DNA of 64,000 bases, taken from positions 62,001 to 126,000 of the forward strand of contig JAUHXC010000010.1 in NCBI GenBank assembly GCA_030427205.1, in the 5' to 3' direction. Position numbers and translations under genes: made by a program. The notes beneath the pieces were generated by a model, which was given only the letters and a program-made list of their open reading frames with translations, did no database searches and had not been told where the DNA came from. Position 1 is the stretch's first letter, and each line of letters begins with the position of its first letter. Shown here one piece after another: positions 30,155 through 39,155 of this stretch. The stretch is from a bacterium (lineage in GTDB: Bacteria; Myxococcota_A; Bradymonadia; UBA7976; UBA1532).

Positions 30155-30715
30155 TCACCTCAATCCGCTGAAGGGCAGCGCCTCGCCGGTATGGCAGCGG
30201 GCGCACGAAGACTCGACGGTGTGGCAGGTCATGCACGCCCGCGGGTTCTGGCGGGCGGCCACGTCGTGGCGGAACCGGAACGCGATCAGCGGGCTGTGAC
30301 TCGGCGGCGGCACGCTGTGGCACGCGGTGCAGGTGTCGACCTCGTGGCAGGTGGCGCACGCGGCCGGATCGCGGGCGGCGGCCCGGCCGTGCTCGGCGCC
30401 GCGCCAGCGCACGGTGTGGCTGCGCGGCGCCCAGACGGCGTGGCAGTCCTGGCAGGTATCGAGCCGGCCGGCCGACAGCCCGCTGTGGCAGTCGCCGCAG
30501 CGGGCGTCGGCGCTGCTCGCCGCCTCGGCGTGGGCCTTGCGGAACCGCAGGCTGTGGTCGTCGGGGCTCTCGCCACGGGTGAGCTGCCGCGTCACCGCCG
30601 GTGGGTCGTCGGGCGGCCCGACGGGCCGGGTGCCGGTGCAGGCGGCCGCGCCCGCGACGACGAGGCCCGTCAAGAGGAACGCGAGCGTCCGCGAAGCTGC
30701 GGGTGATGACGCCAT
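30155..30715 (-). CDS. Hexaheme c-type cytochrome, probable lipoprotein
   Basis: 186 residues from ATG 30715. An N-terminal hydrophobic segment ends in VVAGAAACTG, a loose lipobox. Six CxxCH motifs follow: CGDCH, CQDCH, CATCH, CTACH, CMTCH and CARCH. Extra His residues between them can serve as distal ligands, so six bis-His hemes are likely. Size and heme count suit a periplasmic or barrel-inserted electron carrier. It is transcribed with the outer-membrane barrel gene, whose ribosome site lies within this gene's end. It is divergent from the plus-strand cytochrome operon across a palindromic site. Confidence 0.88.
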   Translation of the reverse strand: MASSPAASRTLAFLLTGLVVAGAAACTGTRPVGPPDDPPAVTRQLTRGESPDDHSLRFRKAHAEAASSADARCGDCHSGLSAGRLDTCQDCHAVWAPRSHTVRWRGAEHGRAAARDPAACATCHEVDTCTACHSVPPPSHSPLIAFRFRHDVAARQNPRACMTCHTVESSCARCHTGEALPFSGLR

Positions 30716-30758
30716 TGTAGAACCCCGGTGCTCATTATTTGATCGCGTGGTTGACGTT

Positions 30759-30776
30759 AATGCCATGAATGGCATT
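30759..30776. promoter_or_regulatory. Candidate operator between divergent cytochrome operons
   Basis: AATGCCATGAATGGCATT is a perfect 8-base inverted repeat with a 2-base spacer. It sits about 44 bases upstream of the hexaheme start and 66 bases upstream of the first plus-strand cytochrome. An imperfect second palindrome (TAAACGTGTTTA, 30777-30788) follows directly. Both could be sites for a regulator controlling the whole island. Confidence 0.5.
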
Positions 30777-30841
30777 TGTAAACGTGTTTATGCTTGACTT
30801 GTGCGCGATGGGGGCAGATCCTGGGCAGGAGGAGCATTCAG

Positions 30842-31648
30842 ATGCGCATGTCGACCGAGAGGCGGAGATACAGGGCGAGCCGGTGGGTGCTCGTCACGGC
30901 GCTGTCGGCGCTCGCGCCTGCCGCGGCGGCCGAGGTCCCGCGCTTCGACCACCGGATCGAGGCGCACGCCGGCCGGTCGTGCACCGACTGCCATCGGCTG
31001 GCTGCCACGGACTGGCGCCGCGCCTCGCCGGCGCCCGGCGGGGGGCACGCGCCGTGTATCGACTGCCACGCCGACGCCTGGCGGGCGTCGAGCACCTGGG
31101 TGCCGCTCTGCGTGACCTGTCACCGGCTCGACGGTCGGGGGCGCCCGCGCTCGGCGCGCTTCTGGGCGCCGCGGCAGCGGGGGCCCAGCGACTTCTGGCT
31201 CGCGGCGTTCGACCATGGTGCCCATCGCGCGCGCGCGGCGGCGGGTGAGGCCGACGCCGGGTGCCGCGCGTGCCATGCGGGGCCCGACCGGGCCGATGGC
31301 TTCGCCCGCCCGGGGCATGGCGCGTGCGCGTCGTGCCACGGGCAGCCGGATGGGCCCGCCCCGACGATGGCCCGGTGCACCGACTGCCACCGACCGCGGG
31401 GCGACGCGCTGATCCCGCCGGCGGCGAGCGGGGTCGAGCATGCCTATCGCATGACCGCCGGCTTCGATCACCGCCGGCATGCGCCCCATGGCGCGCGCTG
31501 CGCCGACTGCCACGCCGTCGACCCGCCGGCCGGCGCCGTCGTTCCGCTGCCACACAAGCCGGCGTGCAGCGGGTGCCACGACGGATCGACGGCGTTCGCG
31601 GTGACCGGAACCCGGTGCAGGAGTTGTCATGTGGTGTCCGAGAGATAG
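30842..31648 (+). CDS. Nonaheme c-type cytochrome
   Basis: 268 residues from ATG 30842, with GGAGGAG seven bases upstream. A signal peptide (RASRWVLVTALSALAPAAAAE) directs it to the periplasm. Nine CxxCH motifs occur in order: CTDCH, CIDCH, CVTCH, CRACH, CASCH, CTDCH, CADCH, CSGCH and CRSCH. The FDH and FDHGAH/FDHRRHA segments are the cytochrome-c3/c7 type with His partners. It has no catalytic module, so it is an electron carrier. It opens a six-gene plus-strand series and overlaps the next gene by 20 bases. Confidence 0.93.
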   Translation: MRMSTERRRYRASRWVLVTALSALAPAAAAEVPRFDHRIEAHAGRSCTDCHRLAATDWRRASPAPGGGHAPCIDCHADAWRASSTWVPLCVTCHRLDGRGRPRSARFWAPRQRGPSDFWLAAFDHGAHRARAAAGEADAGCRACHAGPDRADGFARPGHGACASCHGQPDGPAPTMARCTDCHRPRGDALIPPAASGVEHAYRMTAGFDHRRHAPHGARCADCHAVDPPAGAVVPLPHKPACSGCHDGSTAFAVTGTRCRSCHVVSER

Positions 31649-32585
31649 AACCTTGCACGCTGCGCTCGGCGTCCTGTTCGGCGCGGCGCTGTGGTTCGGC
31701 CCCGGCGCCGACGCCCGGGCCGCCGAAGGCGCGGTCGCCGGCGAGCGGGCGGCGGCCGAGCGCCGGGGCCCGGCGCCGCGGTACGGGCACGCCGAGCACG
31801 CGCGACGCTTCGACGTCTCGGCCAACTGCGCCACCTGCCATCGACTCGAAGCCGATGGGCGCCTGCGTTTTCCGGGGGCCGACGACCACGCCCCGTGCGC
31901 GAGCTGCCACGCCGACTTCCGTCAACGGCCGGGCTCGACGCCCGCGGCGGGCGCGCCGGCGCCCGTGGCCGGTCATGTCGACCGCTTCTGCGAGACGTGC
32001 CACGCCCATGGCGACCCGTGGCGGCCCAACCCGCCGCGGCAGCGCTTCTCGACGCCGAGCGCGTTCGTCGCGGTCTTCCCCCACGACCAGCCGGCCCATC
32101 AGGGCATGGACTGCGCCCGCTGCCACCCCGAGCAGGGCGGCGGCGCGCCGCTGCGCGGGGCCGATCCGCTCGCGCCGACCCATCAGCTCTGCGTCGACTG
32201 TCACGGCACCGTCGCCCGCCCGGCCATGCAGGACTGCGGCGGGTGTCATCGGATGGCCGAGAGCGCGAAGGCGGCTGCACCCGAGGGGCGCGGCTGGCGG
32301 GTGACGCGCTTCGATCACCGCCTGCACGGGCGCGACGTGCGCACCGCGCAGCGTATGCCCGACGCCGACGCCGACGCCCGCGGCTGGGCCGCGTTCGATC
32401 GCTCGACCGCGGCGGGCGTGCCGTGCGCCACCTGTCATGCGCCAGCCACCGATGGCCAGATGGGGCGGCCGAAGATGGCCGACTGCGATGACTGCCACGA
32501 CGGGCGGCATGCCTTCCCCACGACCGGCTTCGACTGCGCGCGATGCCACGGCCCGACAGGCGCGGCCGGGAGCGGGATCCGATGA
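31629..32585 (+). CDS. Nonaheme c-type cytochrome
   Basis: 318 residues; ATG 31629, inside the end of the previous gene, follows GGAG at five bases. The signal peptide is LHAALGVLFGAALWFGPGADARA. Nine CxxCH motifs are present: CATCH, CASCH, CETCH, CARCH, CVDCH, CGGCH, CATCH, CDDCH and CARCH. The FDHRLHGRDV and FPHDQPAHQGMDC blocks supply distal His. Spacing and heme count are close to those of the preceding gene, suggesting duplication. Gene overlap implies coupled translation and therefore fixed stoichiometry. Confidence 0.93.
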   Translation: MWCPRDRTLHAALGVLFGAALWFGPGADARAAEGAVAGERAAAERRGPAPRYGHAEHARRFDVSANCATCHRLEADGRLRFPGADDHAPCASCHADFRQRPGSTPAAGAPAPVAGHVDRFCETCHAHGDPWRPNPPRQRFSTPSAFVAVFPHDQPAHQGMDCARCHPEQGGGAPLRGADPLAPTHQLCVDCHGTVARPAMQDCGGCHRMAESAKAAAPEGRGWRVTRFDHRLHGRDVRTAQRMPDADADARGWAAFDRSTAAGVPCATCHAPATDGQMGRPKMADCDDCHDGRHAFPTTGFDCARCHGPTGAAGSGIR

Positions 32586-33535
32586 GGCGGCGGGCGCGGA
32601 TCGCGGCGGGCCTGTCGAGGCTGGTCGGCGTGATGATCGGGCTCGCCTTCGGCGGCGCGGCGGCCGCGCCCGCCGGCTTCGACCACGCGACCCACCTCGC
32701 GGCGATGGCGGAGCCGGGCTGTGATGGCTGCCACCCGGCCGATGGCTCCGCCGATCGGGTGCGGGCCGGCGGGCCGACCGCGGCGAGCGCGCACCGCACC
32801 TGCAGCGACGGGGCGTGCCACAGCGCCGCCTTCGGGCCCCGCGTGCAGCCCGATCCGCTCTGCGCGGTGTGCCACGCGGGGGTCGAGGCCGAGGTGATCT
32901 GGTCGAATATGGACCAGATGCGCGGGTTCCCTTCGCGCGAGCGCGCGCAGAGTGATGTGTGCGTGACGTTCTCCCATGCGCTGCACGGCGATCGCCGCCG
33001 CATGGCACCGCTCGAGCCGGTGGATGACTGCGGGGCGTGCCATGACATGGCGGCCCGCGGCGGATCGCCGGATGCGATCGCCGGGTCGCAGGACGAGGGG
33101 GCGCCGACCCATGCCGCCTGCGCTGGCTGCCACGACGGCGCCCGCGTCGGGCCCGATGGTCCGGTGCGCCCCGACATGGGCGACTGCGCCGGCTGCCATC
33201 CGGCGCCCGGTGACGGCGAGACGTGTCGGCCGGCCCTGCGACGGGCGCGGACCGTGCTGCGCGGCTTCTCCCACGCGACCCATGTCGGCGCCCGGCATCC
33301 GCGCCGGCGCCGCGAGACCCGCTGCGGTGACTGCCACACCCGGGTCGACCGCGCCGAGCGGGTGGCGGACATCGAGCTGATCGGCCAGGGCAAGGCGACC
33401 ATGAACGGCGCGTGTCGCCAATGCCATGACGGGCGCGCCGCGTTCCACATCGATCGCCGCTGCGCTGGCTGCCACCCCCCGGGCTTCGTCGAGCGCCGCG
33501 CGCCGGGAGCCCGCTTCACCCACGCCCGACCGTGA
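32582..33535 (+). CDS. Multiheme c-type cytochrome with eight CxxCH and one CX4CH site
   Basis: 317 residues. ATG 32582 shares four bases (ATGA) with the previous stop. The signal is ARIAAGLSRLVGVMIGLAFGGAAAA. Eight CxxCH motifs plus one CSDGACH (CX4CH, known from cytochrome c3) could bind nine hemes, the same number as its neighbours. The FSHALHG and FSHATHVG segments give distal His. CX4CH sites normally require the same general maturation route, though some hosts use dedicated ligases. It is a periplasmic electron carrier by position and motif. Confidence 0.9.
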   Translation: MRRRARIAAGLSRLVGVMIGLAFGGAAAAPAGFDHATHLAAMAEPGCDGCHPADGSADRVRAGGPTAASAHRTCSDGACHSAAFGPRVQPDPLCAVCHAGVEAEVIWSNMDQMRGFPSRERAQSDVCVTFSHALHGDRRRMAPLEPVDDCGACHDMAARGGSPDAIAGSQDEGAPTHAACAGCHDGARVGPDGPVRPDMGDCAGCHPAPGDGETCRPALRRARTVLRGFSHATHVGARHPRRRRETRCGDCHTRVDRAERVADIELIGQGKATMNGACRQCHDGRAAFHIDRRCAGCHPPGFVERRAPGARFTHARP

Positions 33536-33543
33536 GGAGACCG

Positions 33544-35919
33544 ATGAACGCGCCGCAACCGCTCTCCGCCGCCGCGCCCTCGGCGCACGCCGCCCCGTCG
33601 GATGTCATCGACGCGCTTCGGGGGTCGGGTCTGTTCGATCACCTCGGTGCGGAGCGGCTCGCCGCGCTCGCCGATCGGGGGGCGCTGCGGCGACGCTTCG
33701 CGGCGGGCGCGCGGCTCTTCGAGCGGGGCAGCCACGGGCACGCGCTCATGATCCTGGTCGCGGGGCGGGTGCGTATCGACGGGGTGACCACCGATGGGCG
33801 CCCGGTGACGCTCGAGACGCTGAGCCGGCCCGGCGCGCTCTTCGGCGAGACCGCGGTGCTCGGCTTCACCCGGCGGATCGCGTCGGCGGTGGCCGAGGGC
33901 GAGGTCCGGGTGATCGAGATCGAGAAGGCGGTCGTCGAGCGACTCGACCGCGACATGGGCGGGCACGCGGTGCGCGACGCGGTGCGCGGTCGGGCCCATC
34001 GGCGGGCGTTTCGGGTCTTCTGCGCCGGCCATGTCTATCTGCAGACGCTCTCGCCCCAGGTCTGCAGCGCGCTGGCGGCGCGCACCCGCCTGCGCACGGT
34101 GAAGCGTGGCGAGCCGGTCTTCGACGCCGGTGAATCGGCCGAGCGGGTGGTGCTGTTGCGGGCCGGCCTCGCGCGGCTGTGGCGTGCCCGCGGCGCGCGG
34201 ACGTCGGTGCTGGGCTACTTCAACCCGGGCGATGTCTTCGTGCCGCCCGATCTGATGCACGGGATCAGCCGCCCGGAAGACGCCCGCTGGCCCGACGCCC
34301 TGACGGCGCAGCTGCACGTCGAGGTCTTCGAGATCGAGCGGGCGGCCTTCGTCGACTTGCCCGTCGAGGCCCGCGCGGTCTTCGTCGACGCGGTCCGGGC
34401 GGCGCGGGCGCAGAGCGAGGGCTTGCGGGCGCTGGTCGGCGGGGGTGACGACCCGGCGCGCACCCTCGCCGCGATGGGGCCCGGCGCGACGGTGTTCGGG
34501 CTCATCGAGGCGGTCGAGCAGGCCGGCGCCCTCGAGGCCCGCTCCCTGTTGACCATCGACCTCGAGACCTGCGTGCGCTGTGGCAACTGCGTGCGCGCCT
34601 GCCAGTCACGCCACGGCCACGCCCGCATGGTGCGCCAGGGGCCGGTGGTCCGCGCCCGCAAGCGCCCCGATCGCCCCGGCGAGCACCGACGCACGCTGCT
34701 GCCCGGCTCGTGCCAGCACTGCGAGAAGCCGGATTGCATGGTCGACTGCCCCACCGGCGCCATCCACCGCAAGTCGACCGGCGAGGTGGCGATCGATCGC
34801 GCCCGCTGCATCGGCTGCGGACACTGCGCCCGCAACTGCCCTTGGGGCAACATCGCCATGGTGCCCGCGCCCCGGGCGGGCGACGGGCTGCTGCACCAGC
34901 TGCTCACCGCGCGCCTGGGCGGGGTGCGCGCCGACGGGCTCGATCCGTATGGGGCCGTCGAGCTGCGTCGGGTGGCCGACAAGTGTGACCTCTGCGCCGA
35001 TCATGCCCAGGCCAACTGCGTGCACAACTGCCCCACCGGCGCGATCCTGCGGGTGGAGCCCGCCCGGTTCTTCGAGCCGCTGCAGGCGGTGGTCCGGCGA
35101 GCCGACGAGCAGGCGGGCGACGGGGCCACGGTGGTCGACCGGCCGGCCCGCACGCCGGCGTGGCTGCGCTGGAGCCTGACCCTGTTCGCGCTGGTCGGCC
35201 TCGCGCTGCTGGCGGCCGCCGGCGACTTCGACGCGCGCTCGCTCGCCGGGCGCTGGGTCGGCGCGGTGGCGCTGGCCGCCATGCTGGCCTCGGCGGCGCT
35301 CGGTGTGCGCCGGGGCCTGGCCCGCGCGCGGCGTCAGGGCGGCCGCTACCGCACCTGGGTCGCCGCGCATCTGAGCCTGGGCGCGATCGCGTGCGGCGGC
35401 GCCCTGCTGCACGCCGGCGCCGATCTCGGCGGCCCGCTGACCGGCGCGCTGTGGGTCCTGGCGGCGCTCGAAGGGCTCATGGGCCTCGCCGGGGTGCTGC
35501 TCTACCGCTGGATCCCGCGGGCCATCGGCCGCACCGAAGGCGCGAGCCAGCTCGAGGAGACGCTGCTCGAGGAGCGGTCCGCCGTCGAGCGACGCATGGC
35601 CGACCTGACGACCCCGTCGCGGGCCGAGCGCATCGGTGGCCTGCCCCGCGGGTCGGTCATCCGCTGTCTGACGGGCCGGGCCGACCACGACGCTCTGCGC
35701 CGCGCGGCCGAGCCCACGATCCGCCACGGCGGTGGCTCGCCCGAGGCGGTGCAGCTGTACGTCGATGGCCTGCGGCGGGTCGAGATCACCGCCGCCCTGT
35801 ACGTCTATCGGCTGCGACGGGTCTGGCTGGCGCTGCACGTCGGCCTGGCCGTGGCGTTGACCGTCGGGGCGCTGACCCATGTGGTCGCCGTCATCCGCTT
35901 CTGGGGGCTCGGCGCATGA
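33544..35919 (+). CDS. Dual cNMP-binding, four-cluster ferredoxin, diheme cytochrome b-like membrane fusion
   Basis: 791 residues; ATG 33544 with GAGGAG upstream. Two cyclic-nucleotide-binding-like domains lie at about 20-145 and 165-295 (FERGSHGHALMILVAGRVRI and GEPVFDAGESAERVVLLRAGL). Next are four [4Fe-4S] motifs from Cys343: CVRCGNCVRAC, CQHCEKPDCMVDC, CIGCGHCARNC and a CDLC...CVHNC set, as in DmsB/NrfC-like proteins. About five hydrophobic helices follow (537-790). Two of these carry His pairs spaced H-X13-H, His609/His623 and His765/His779, the classic pattern for two b hemes. No signal peptide, so sensors and clusters face the cytoplasm. It could pass electrons between quinone, Fe-S and periplasmic hemes under cNMP control. 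Confidence 0.85.
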   Translation: MNAPQPLSAAAPSAHAAPSDVIDALRGSGLFDHLGAERLAALADRGALRRRFAAGARLFERGSHGHALMILVAGRVRIDGVTTDGRPVTLETLSRPGALFGETAVLGFTRRIASAVAEGEVRVIEIEKAVVERLDRDMGGHAVRDAVRGRAHRRAFRVFCAGHVYLQTLSPQVCSALAARTRLRTVKRGEPVFDAGESAERVVLLRAGLARLWRARGARTSVLGYFNPGDVFVPPDLMHGISRPEDARWPDALTAQLHVEVFEIERAAFVDLPVEARAVFVDAVRAARAQSEGLRALVGGGDDPARTLAAMGPGATVFGLIEAVEQAGALEARSLLTIDLETCVRCGNCVRACQSRHGHARMVRQGPVVRARKRPDRPGEHRRTLLPGSCQHCEKPDCMVDCPTGAIHRKSTGEVAIDRARCIGCGHCARNCPWGNIAMVPAPRAGDGLLHQLLTARLGGVRADGLDPYGAVELRRVADKCDLCADHAQANCVHNCPTGAILRVEPARFFEPLQAVVRRADEQAGDGATVVDRPARTPAWLRWSLTLFALVGLALLAAAGDFDARSLAGRWVGAVALAAMLASAALGVRRGLARARRQGGRYRTWVAAHLSLGAIACGGALLHAGADLGGPLTGALWVLAALEGLMGLAGVLLYRWIPRAIGRTEGASQLEETLLEERSAVERRMADLTTPSRAERIGGLPRGSVIRCLTGRADHDALRRAAEPTIRHGGGSPEAVQLYVDGLRRVEITAALYVYRLRRVWLALHVGLAVALTVGALTHVVAVIRFWGLGA

Positions 35920-38900
35920 TCGTGCTCGACCTGCTCGACGACCCGGCCGGCCCTCGCCGGCTCGAACGCGCCCTGCCGCTCGAGATCGGCGGCGGGGCCG
36001 ACGTCGACCCCGGCGGCGGCCCGGCGCGGTGCCGGCTCTCCCTGGATGGCGGCGGCGTCGTCGCCGAGCCGGTGCGCGGCGCCGGCCTGCAGGTCAGCCT
36101 GGACGGTCGCTGGCACCCGCTGGTCGACGCCACGCTCGTGCCGCTGGGCGAGTGCGTTGCGGTGGGCGATCGACGGGTCCAGATCGTCGACGTGCGGCCG
36201 GTGCAGCCCGCGTCGACCCACGGCGCCGACCAGATGTCGCGGACCGATCGCGCGCTCCGGGCGGTCCTCGCCGCCAGCCCGCTGCTCACCGTCGACGTCG
36301 CCGGCGAGACCCTCGCGGCGGGCGGCGAGACGCTGGGCGCGGCCCCCGACTGGAGCCTGCTCGATCCGCCGGACGACGCCCGGGCCATGAGCGAAGACGG
36401 GGTCTGGACCTCCGCCCTCGCGCCGGTCACGTCCGCGCGACAGACCCACGCCGACCCGGCTCCGCTGGCCCCCGGCGTGCCGGCCAATACGCACTTCGAG
36501 GCCCACCCGTCGGGCGCGGCGGCGACCCGTTGGGATGGACCCGAGCCGGTCTTCGCCTTGCCCGATGGGATCGTGCGTCGCCCGCGCTTGAGCATCGGCC
36601 ACAGCCCCTCCGCGGACCTGCGGCTCGACGACCCCGACCTCGGCGGGCAGGCGGCCGAGATCGCCTTCGACGGGCGCGGCTTCGTCCTGCACGACCGCGG
36701 GTCCGCTGGCCTCTTCGTCGGCGACGAGCGCATCACCGAGCTGCGCCTCGAAGGCGGCGAGCAGGTGCGGCTGGGCGCCTTCGTCCTGGCGTTCGTGGTC
36801 GAGGGCAGCGCCTGCGATGTCTCGGTGGGCCGGCTGCCCGTCGCCCCCGTCGCCGAGGCCGGACCCGCGGCGTCGATGGCGTTCGCGTCCCCGTTCGCCA
36901 CAGTGCTGCGCCGACCGGTCGATCCCGACGCGGGCCCCGCGGTTCATCGCCCGGTCCGCGCCCGGTTCGCGCCGCGCTGGACGGCGCCCGCCGACGTGAG
37001 GCACCCGCTCGGTCGGGGGGCGGTCGCCGTGACGCTCGTCGCGCTGATCGGCTGGTCCCTCGGCGCCGCATCGAGCGACGACGCGGTCGCCGGGCGCACG
37101 CTCGGCGCCGCTCACAGCAGCCCGCGATTCGCCAGCGAAGCCCTCGAACGCGACCTGCAGGGCTGCGGCGCATGTCACAGCGTCGGCGTCTCGAACGCCC
37201 GCTGCGAGAGCTGCCACACCGATCAGGGGTCGGCGCTGGCCGATGCTGGCGATCGGCTGCGGCGTCACCCCGAGCAGGGCTGCGTCGACTGCCACGGTGA
37301 GCACCTCGCCGAAAGCCCGCCCGCGCTGGTGGCGCAGGCCCGCTGCGACGGCTGCCACCCGGCGGACGGCCCCGCGCCGCGCCATCGGATACTGACCGCC
37401 CAGCGCGCCCCGCGGCCGACCCCCTCGACCGCGACGCCGCTCGCCGGATTGTCCGGCGAGGCGCTGCATCAGGTTCACCGCGGGGTCGACGGCGCCTGCT
37501 TCGCCTGCCACGCCGCCGACGAAGCGCCCGCCGCTGTCGACCGCAGCCGCTGCCTGGACTGCCACGGCGGCGAGGCGCAGCTCGAGCAGCCGTGCACCAC
37601 CTGCCACTTCGAGCATCGCCCGCCGACCGCGTCGGCGCCGACCCCGCCCGTGGCCGACCGCGGCGAGCCCCGGCCGTCCGCCGGCGGCTGGCTGGCCTGG
37701 ATCCCGGCGCTGGTGGTGTTCGTGCCGCTCATCGGCCTCGTGCGGCGCAAGCCCGCGGCCGAGCGGCCGCTGGTCGAAGACGACGGGCCGGCCGACGGCG
37801 AGTGGACCCGCAAGAAGCAGATCCACATCGAGCCCGACCTGTGCGTGGCCTGCGCCGCCTGCGTGACCACCTGCCCTTTTGCGGTGCTGCAGCTCGACGG
37901 GGCCACCTGGACGAGCAAGGTGGTCGGCGTCGACGTCACCCGGCAGATCGCGGTCGTCAAGGACTTCGACCGCTGCCAGCAGGAGGCCTCGTGCGAGGTG
38001 GAGTGCCCCACCGGCGCGCTGCGTCGGGCCTTCGGCGAGGTGCAGCTCGTCGACGCCCCCGACATCGACCGCCACTTCGAGACCGCTCTGCCCGGGGTCT
38101 ACCTCGCGGGCGCCGTCTCGGGGGTCGAGCTGGTCAAGAACGCGCTCAACATCGGCCACCGCTGCGTCGAGCACGCGGTCGCCGGGGGCCTCGCGCCCGG
38201 TGGGCCGACCACCGTCGACGGGCTGCCGGCGTTCGACATCGCCATCATCGGCGCTGGCCCGGCGGGGCTCGCGGCGGCGGCCGACGCCCGGCACCACGGC
38301 CTGCGCCACCTGGTGGTCGAGCAGGGCCCGGGCATCGCCGGCATGCTCACCGACAACTTTCCGCCCGACAAGCCGGTGCAGCTCAACCCGGTCGAGGTGA
38401 AGCACCTCAGCCGCGTGTGGCTGCCCGACGCCGCGCAGATCACCTGGCGCGAGCTGCGCGCGCGCTGGGCCGCCGACTTCAGCGCCCGCGGCCCGCTGCG
38501 CGAGACCCGCTTCGAGACGGCGATGAGCGGCCTCGAGCGCCACCCGCAGGGCTATCTGGTGCACATGGGCGAGAGCCGGGCCCTCGCCCGGCGGGTGATC
38601 ATCGCCATCGGGGTGAAGTCGAACCACAACAAGCTCGGCCGCAGCGTGTATCTGCCCGGTGAGCAGAGCGCCAAGGTCAAGCGGGCGATGATCGACCCCA
38701 CGCAGCATGTCGGCCAGCGCTGCGCGGTGATCGGCTGCGGCAACGCGGGGGTCGAGTGCGCGCTGGCCCTGGCGGCGTCGGGCATCGAGGTCACCTTGAT
38801 CAACCACCGCCCCACGTTTCAGGTGGGCGGGCGCGGCGGCATGACCCCCGAGAACCACGGGCGCCTGATGACGGCGCTCGCGGCGTCCGGCGGTCGGTTC

Positions 38901-39155
38901 AAGGCCTGGCACGCCACGACCACCACCGCCATCGAGCCCGACGCCGTGCATGTGAAGCACGGACCCGAGGCCACCGAGCAGACCGGCCCCGAGACGACCC
39001 GCCCGCTCGGCGTCGCCGAGAGCCGGCTGCCCAACGACACGGTCTTCGCCATGATCGGCGCCCGCCCGCCGCTCAAGTGGCTCGAGGGGCTGGGCATCAC
39101 CCTCACTCAGCGACCCGCCGACTGGTTTCCGGAGCGCACCGATGACGTCACTTGA
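35916..39155 (+). CDS. FHA / heptaheme / ferredoxin / FAD-NAD(P) reductase fusion
   Basis: 1079 residues; ATG overlaps the previous stop as ATGA. Order: low-similarity N-terminus; FHA domain about 222-290 (RLSIGHSPSADLRLDDPDL); first membrane helix 367-386; seven CxxCH from Cys417 to about 564; second helix 592-609; two [4Fe-4S]-type motifs (CVACAACVTTCP at 643, CQQEASCEVECP at 687); FAD site GAGPAGLAA from 779; and NAD(P) site GCGNAG from 940, like thioredoxin-reductase or YpdA flavoproteins but with no CxxC redox pair seen. Predicted topology puts FHA and flavin in the cytosol and hemes in the periplasm. It would bridge NAD(P)H to c hemes and be gated by phosphothreonine binding. Confidence 0.85.
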   Translation: MIVLDLLDDPAGPRRLERALPLEIGGGADVDPGGGPARCRLSLDGGGVVAEPVRGAGLQVSLDGRWHPLVDATLVPLGECVAVGDRRVQIVDVRPVQPASTHGADQMSRTDRALRAVLAASPLLTVDVAGETLAAGGETLGAAPDWSLLDPPDDARAMSEDGVWTSALAPVTSARQTHADPAPLAPGVPANTHFEAHPSGAAATRWDGPEPVFALPDGIVRRPRLSIGHSPSADLRLDDPDLGGQAAEIAFDGRGFVLHDRGSAGLFVGDERITELRLEGGEQVRLGAFVLAFVVEGSACDVSVGRLPVAPVAEAGPAASMAFASPFATVLRRPVDPDAGPAVHRPVRARFAPRWTAPADVRHPLGRGAVAVTLVALIGWSLGAASSDDAVAGRTLGAAHSSPRFASEALERDLQGCGACHSVGVSNARCESCHTDQGSALADAGDRLRRHPEQGCVDCHGEHLAESPPALVAQARCDGCHPADGPAPRHRILTAQRAPRPTPSTATPLAGLSGEALHQVHRGVDGACFACHAADEAPAAVDRSRCLDCHGGEAQLEQPCTTCHFEHRPPTASAPTPPVADRGEPRPSAGGWLAWIPALVVFVPLIGLVRRKPAAERPLVEDDGPADGEWTRKKQIHIEPDLCVACAACVTTCPFAVLQLDGATWTSKVVGVDVTRQIAVVKDFDRCQQEASCEVECPTGALRRAFGEVQLVDAPDIDRHFETALPGVYLAGAVSGVELVKNALNIGHRCVEHAVAGGLAPGGPTTVDGLPAFDIAIIGAGPAGLAAAADARHHGLRHLVVEQGPGIAGMLTDNFPPDKPVQLNPVEVKHLSRVWLPDAAQITWRELRARWAADFSARGPLRETRFETAMSGLERHPQGYLVHMGESRALARRVIIAIGVKSNHNKLGRSVYLPGEQSAKVKRAMIDPTQHVGQRCAVIGCGNAGVECALALAASGIEVTLINHRPTFQVGGRGGMTPENHGRLMTALAASGGRFKAWHATTTTAIEPDAVHVKHGPEATEQTGPETTRPLGVAESRLPNDTVFAMIGARPPLKWLEGLGITLTQRPADWFPERTDDVT

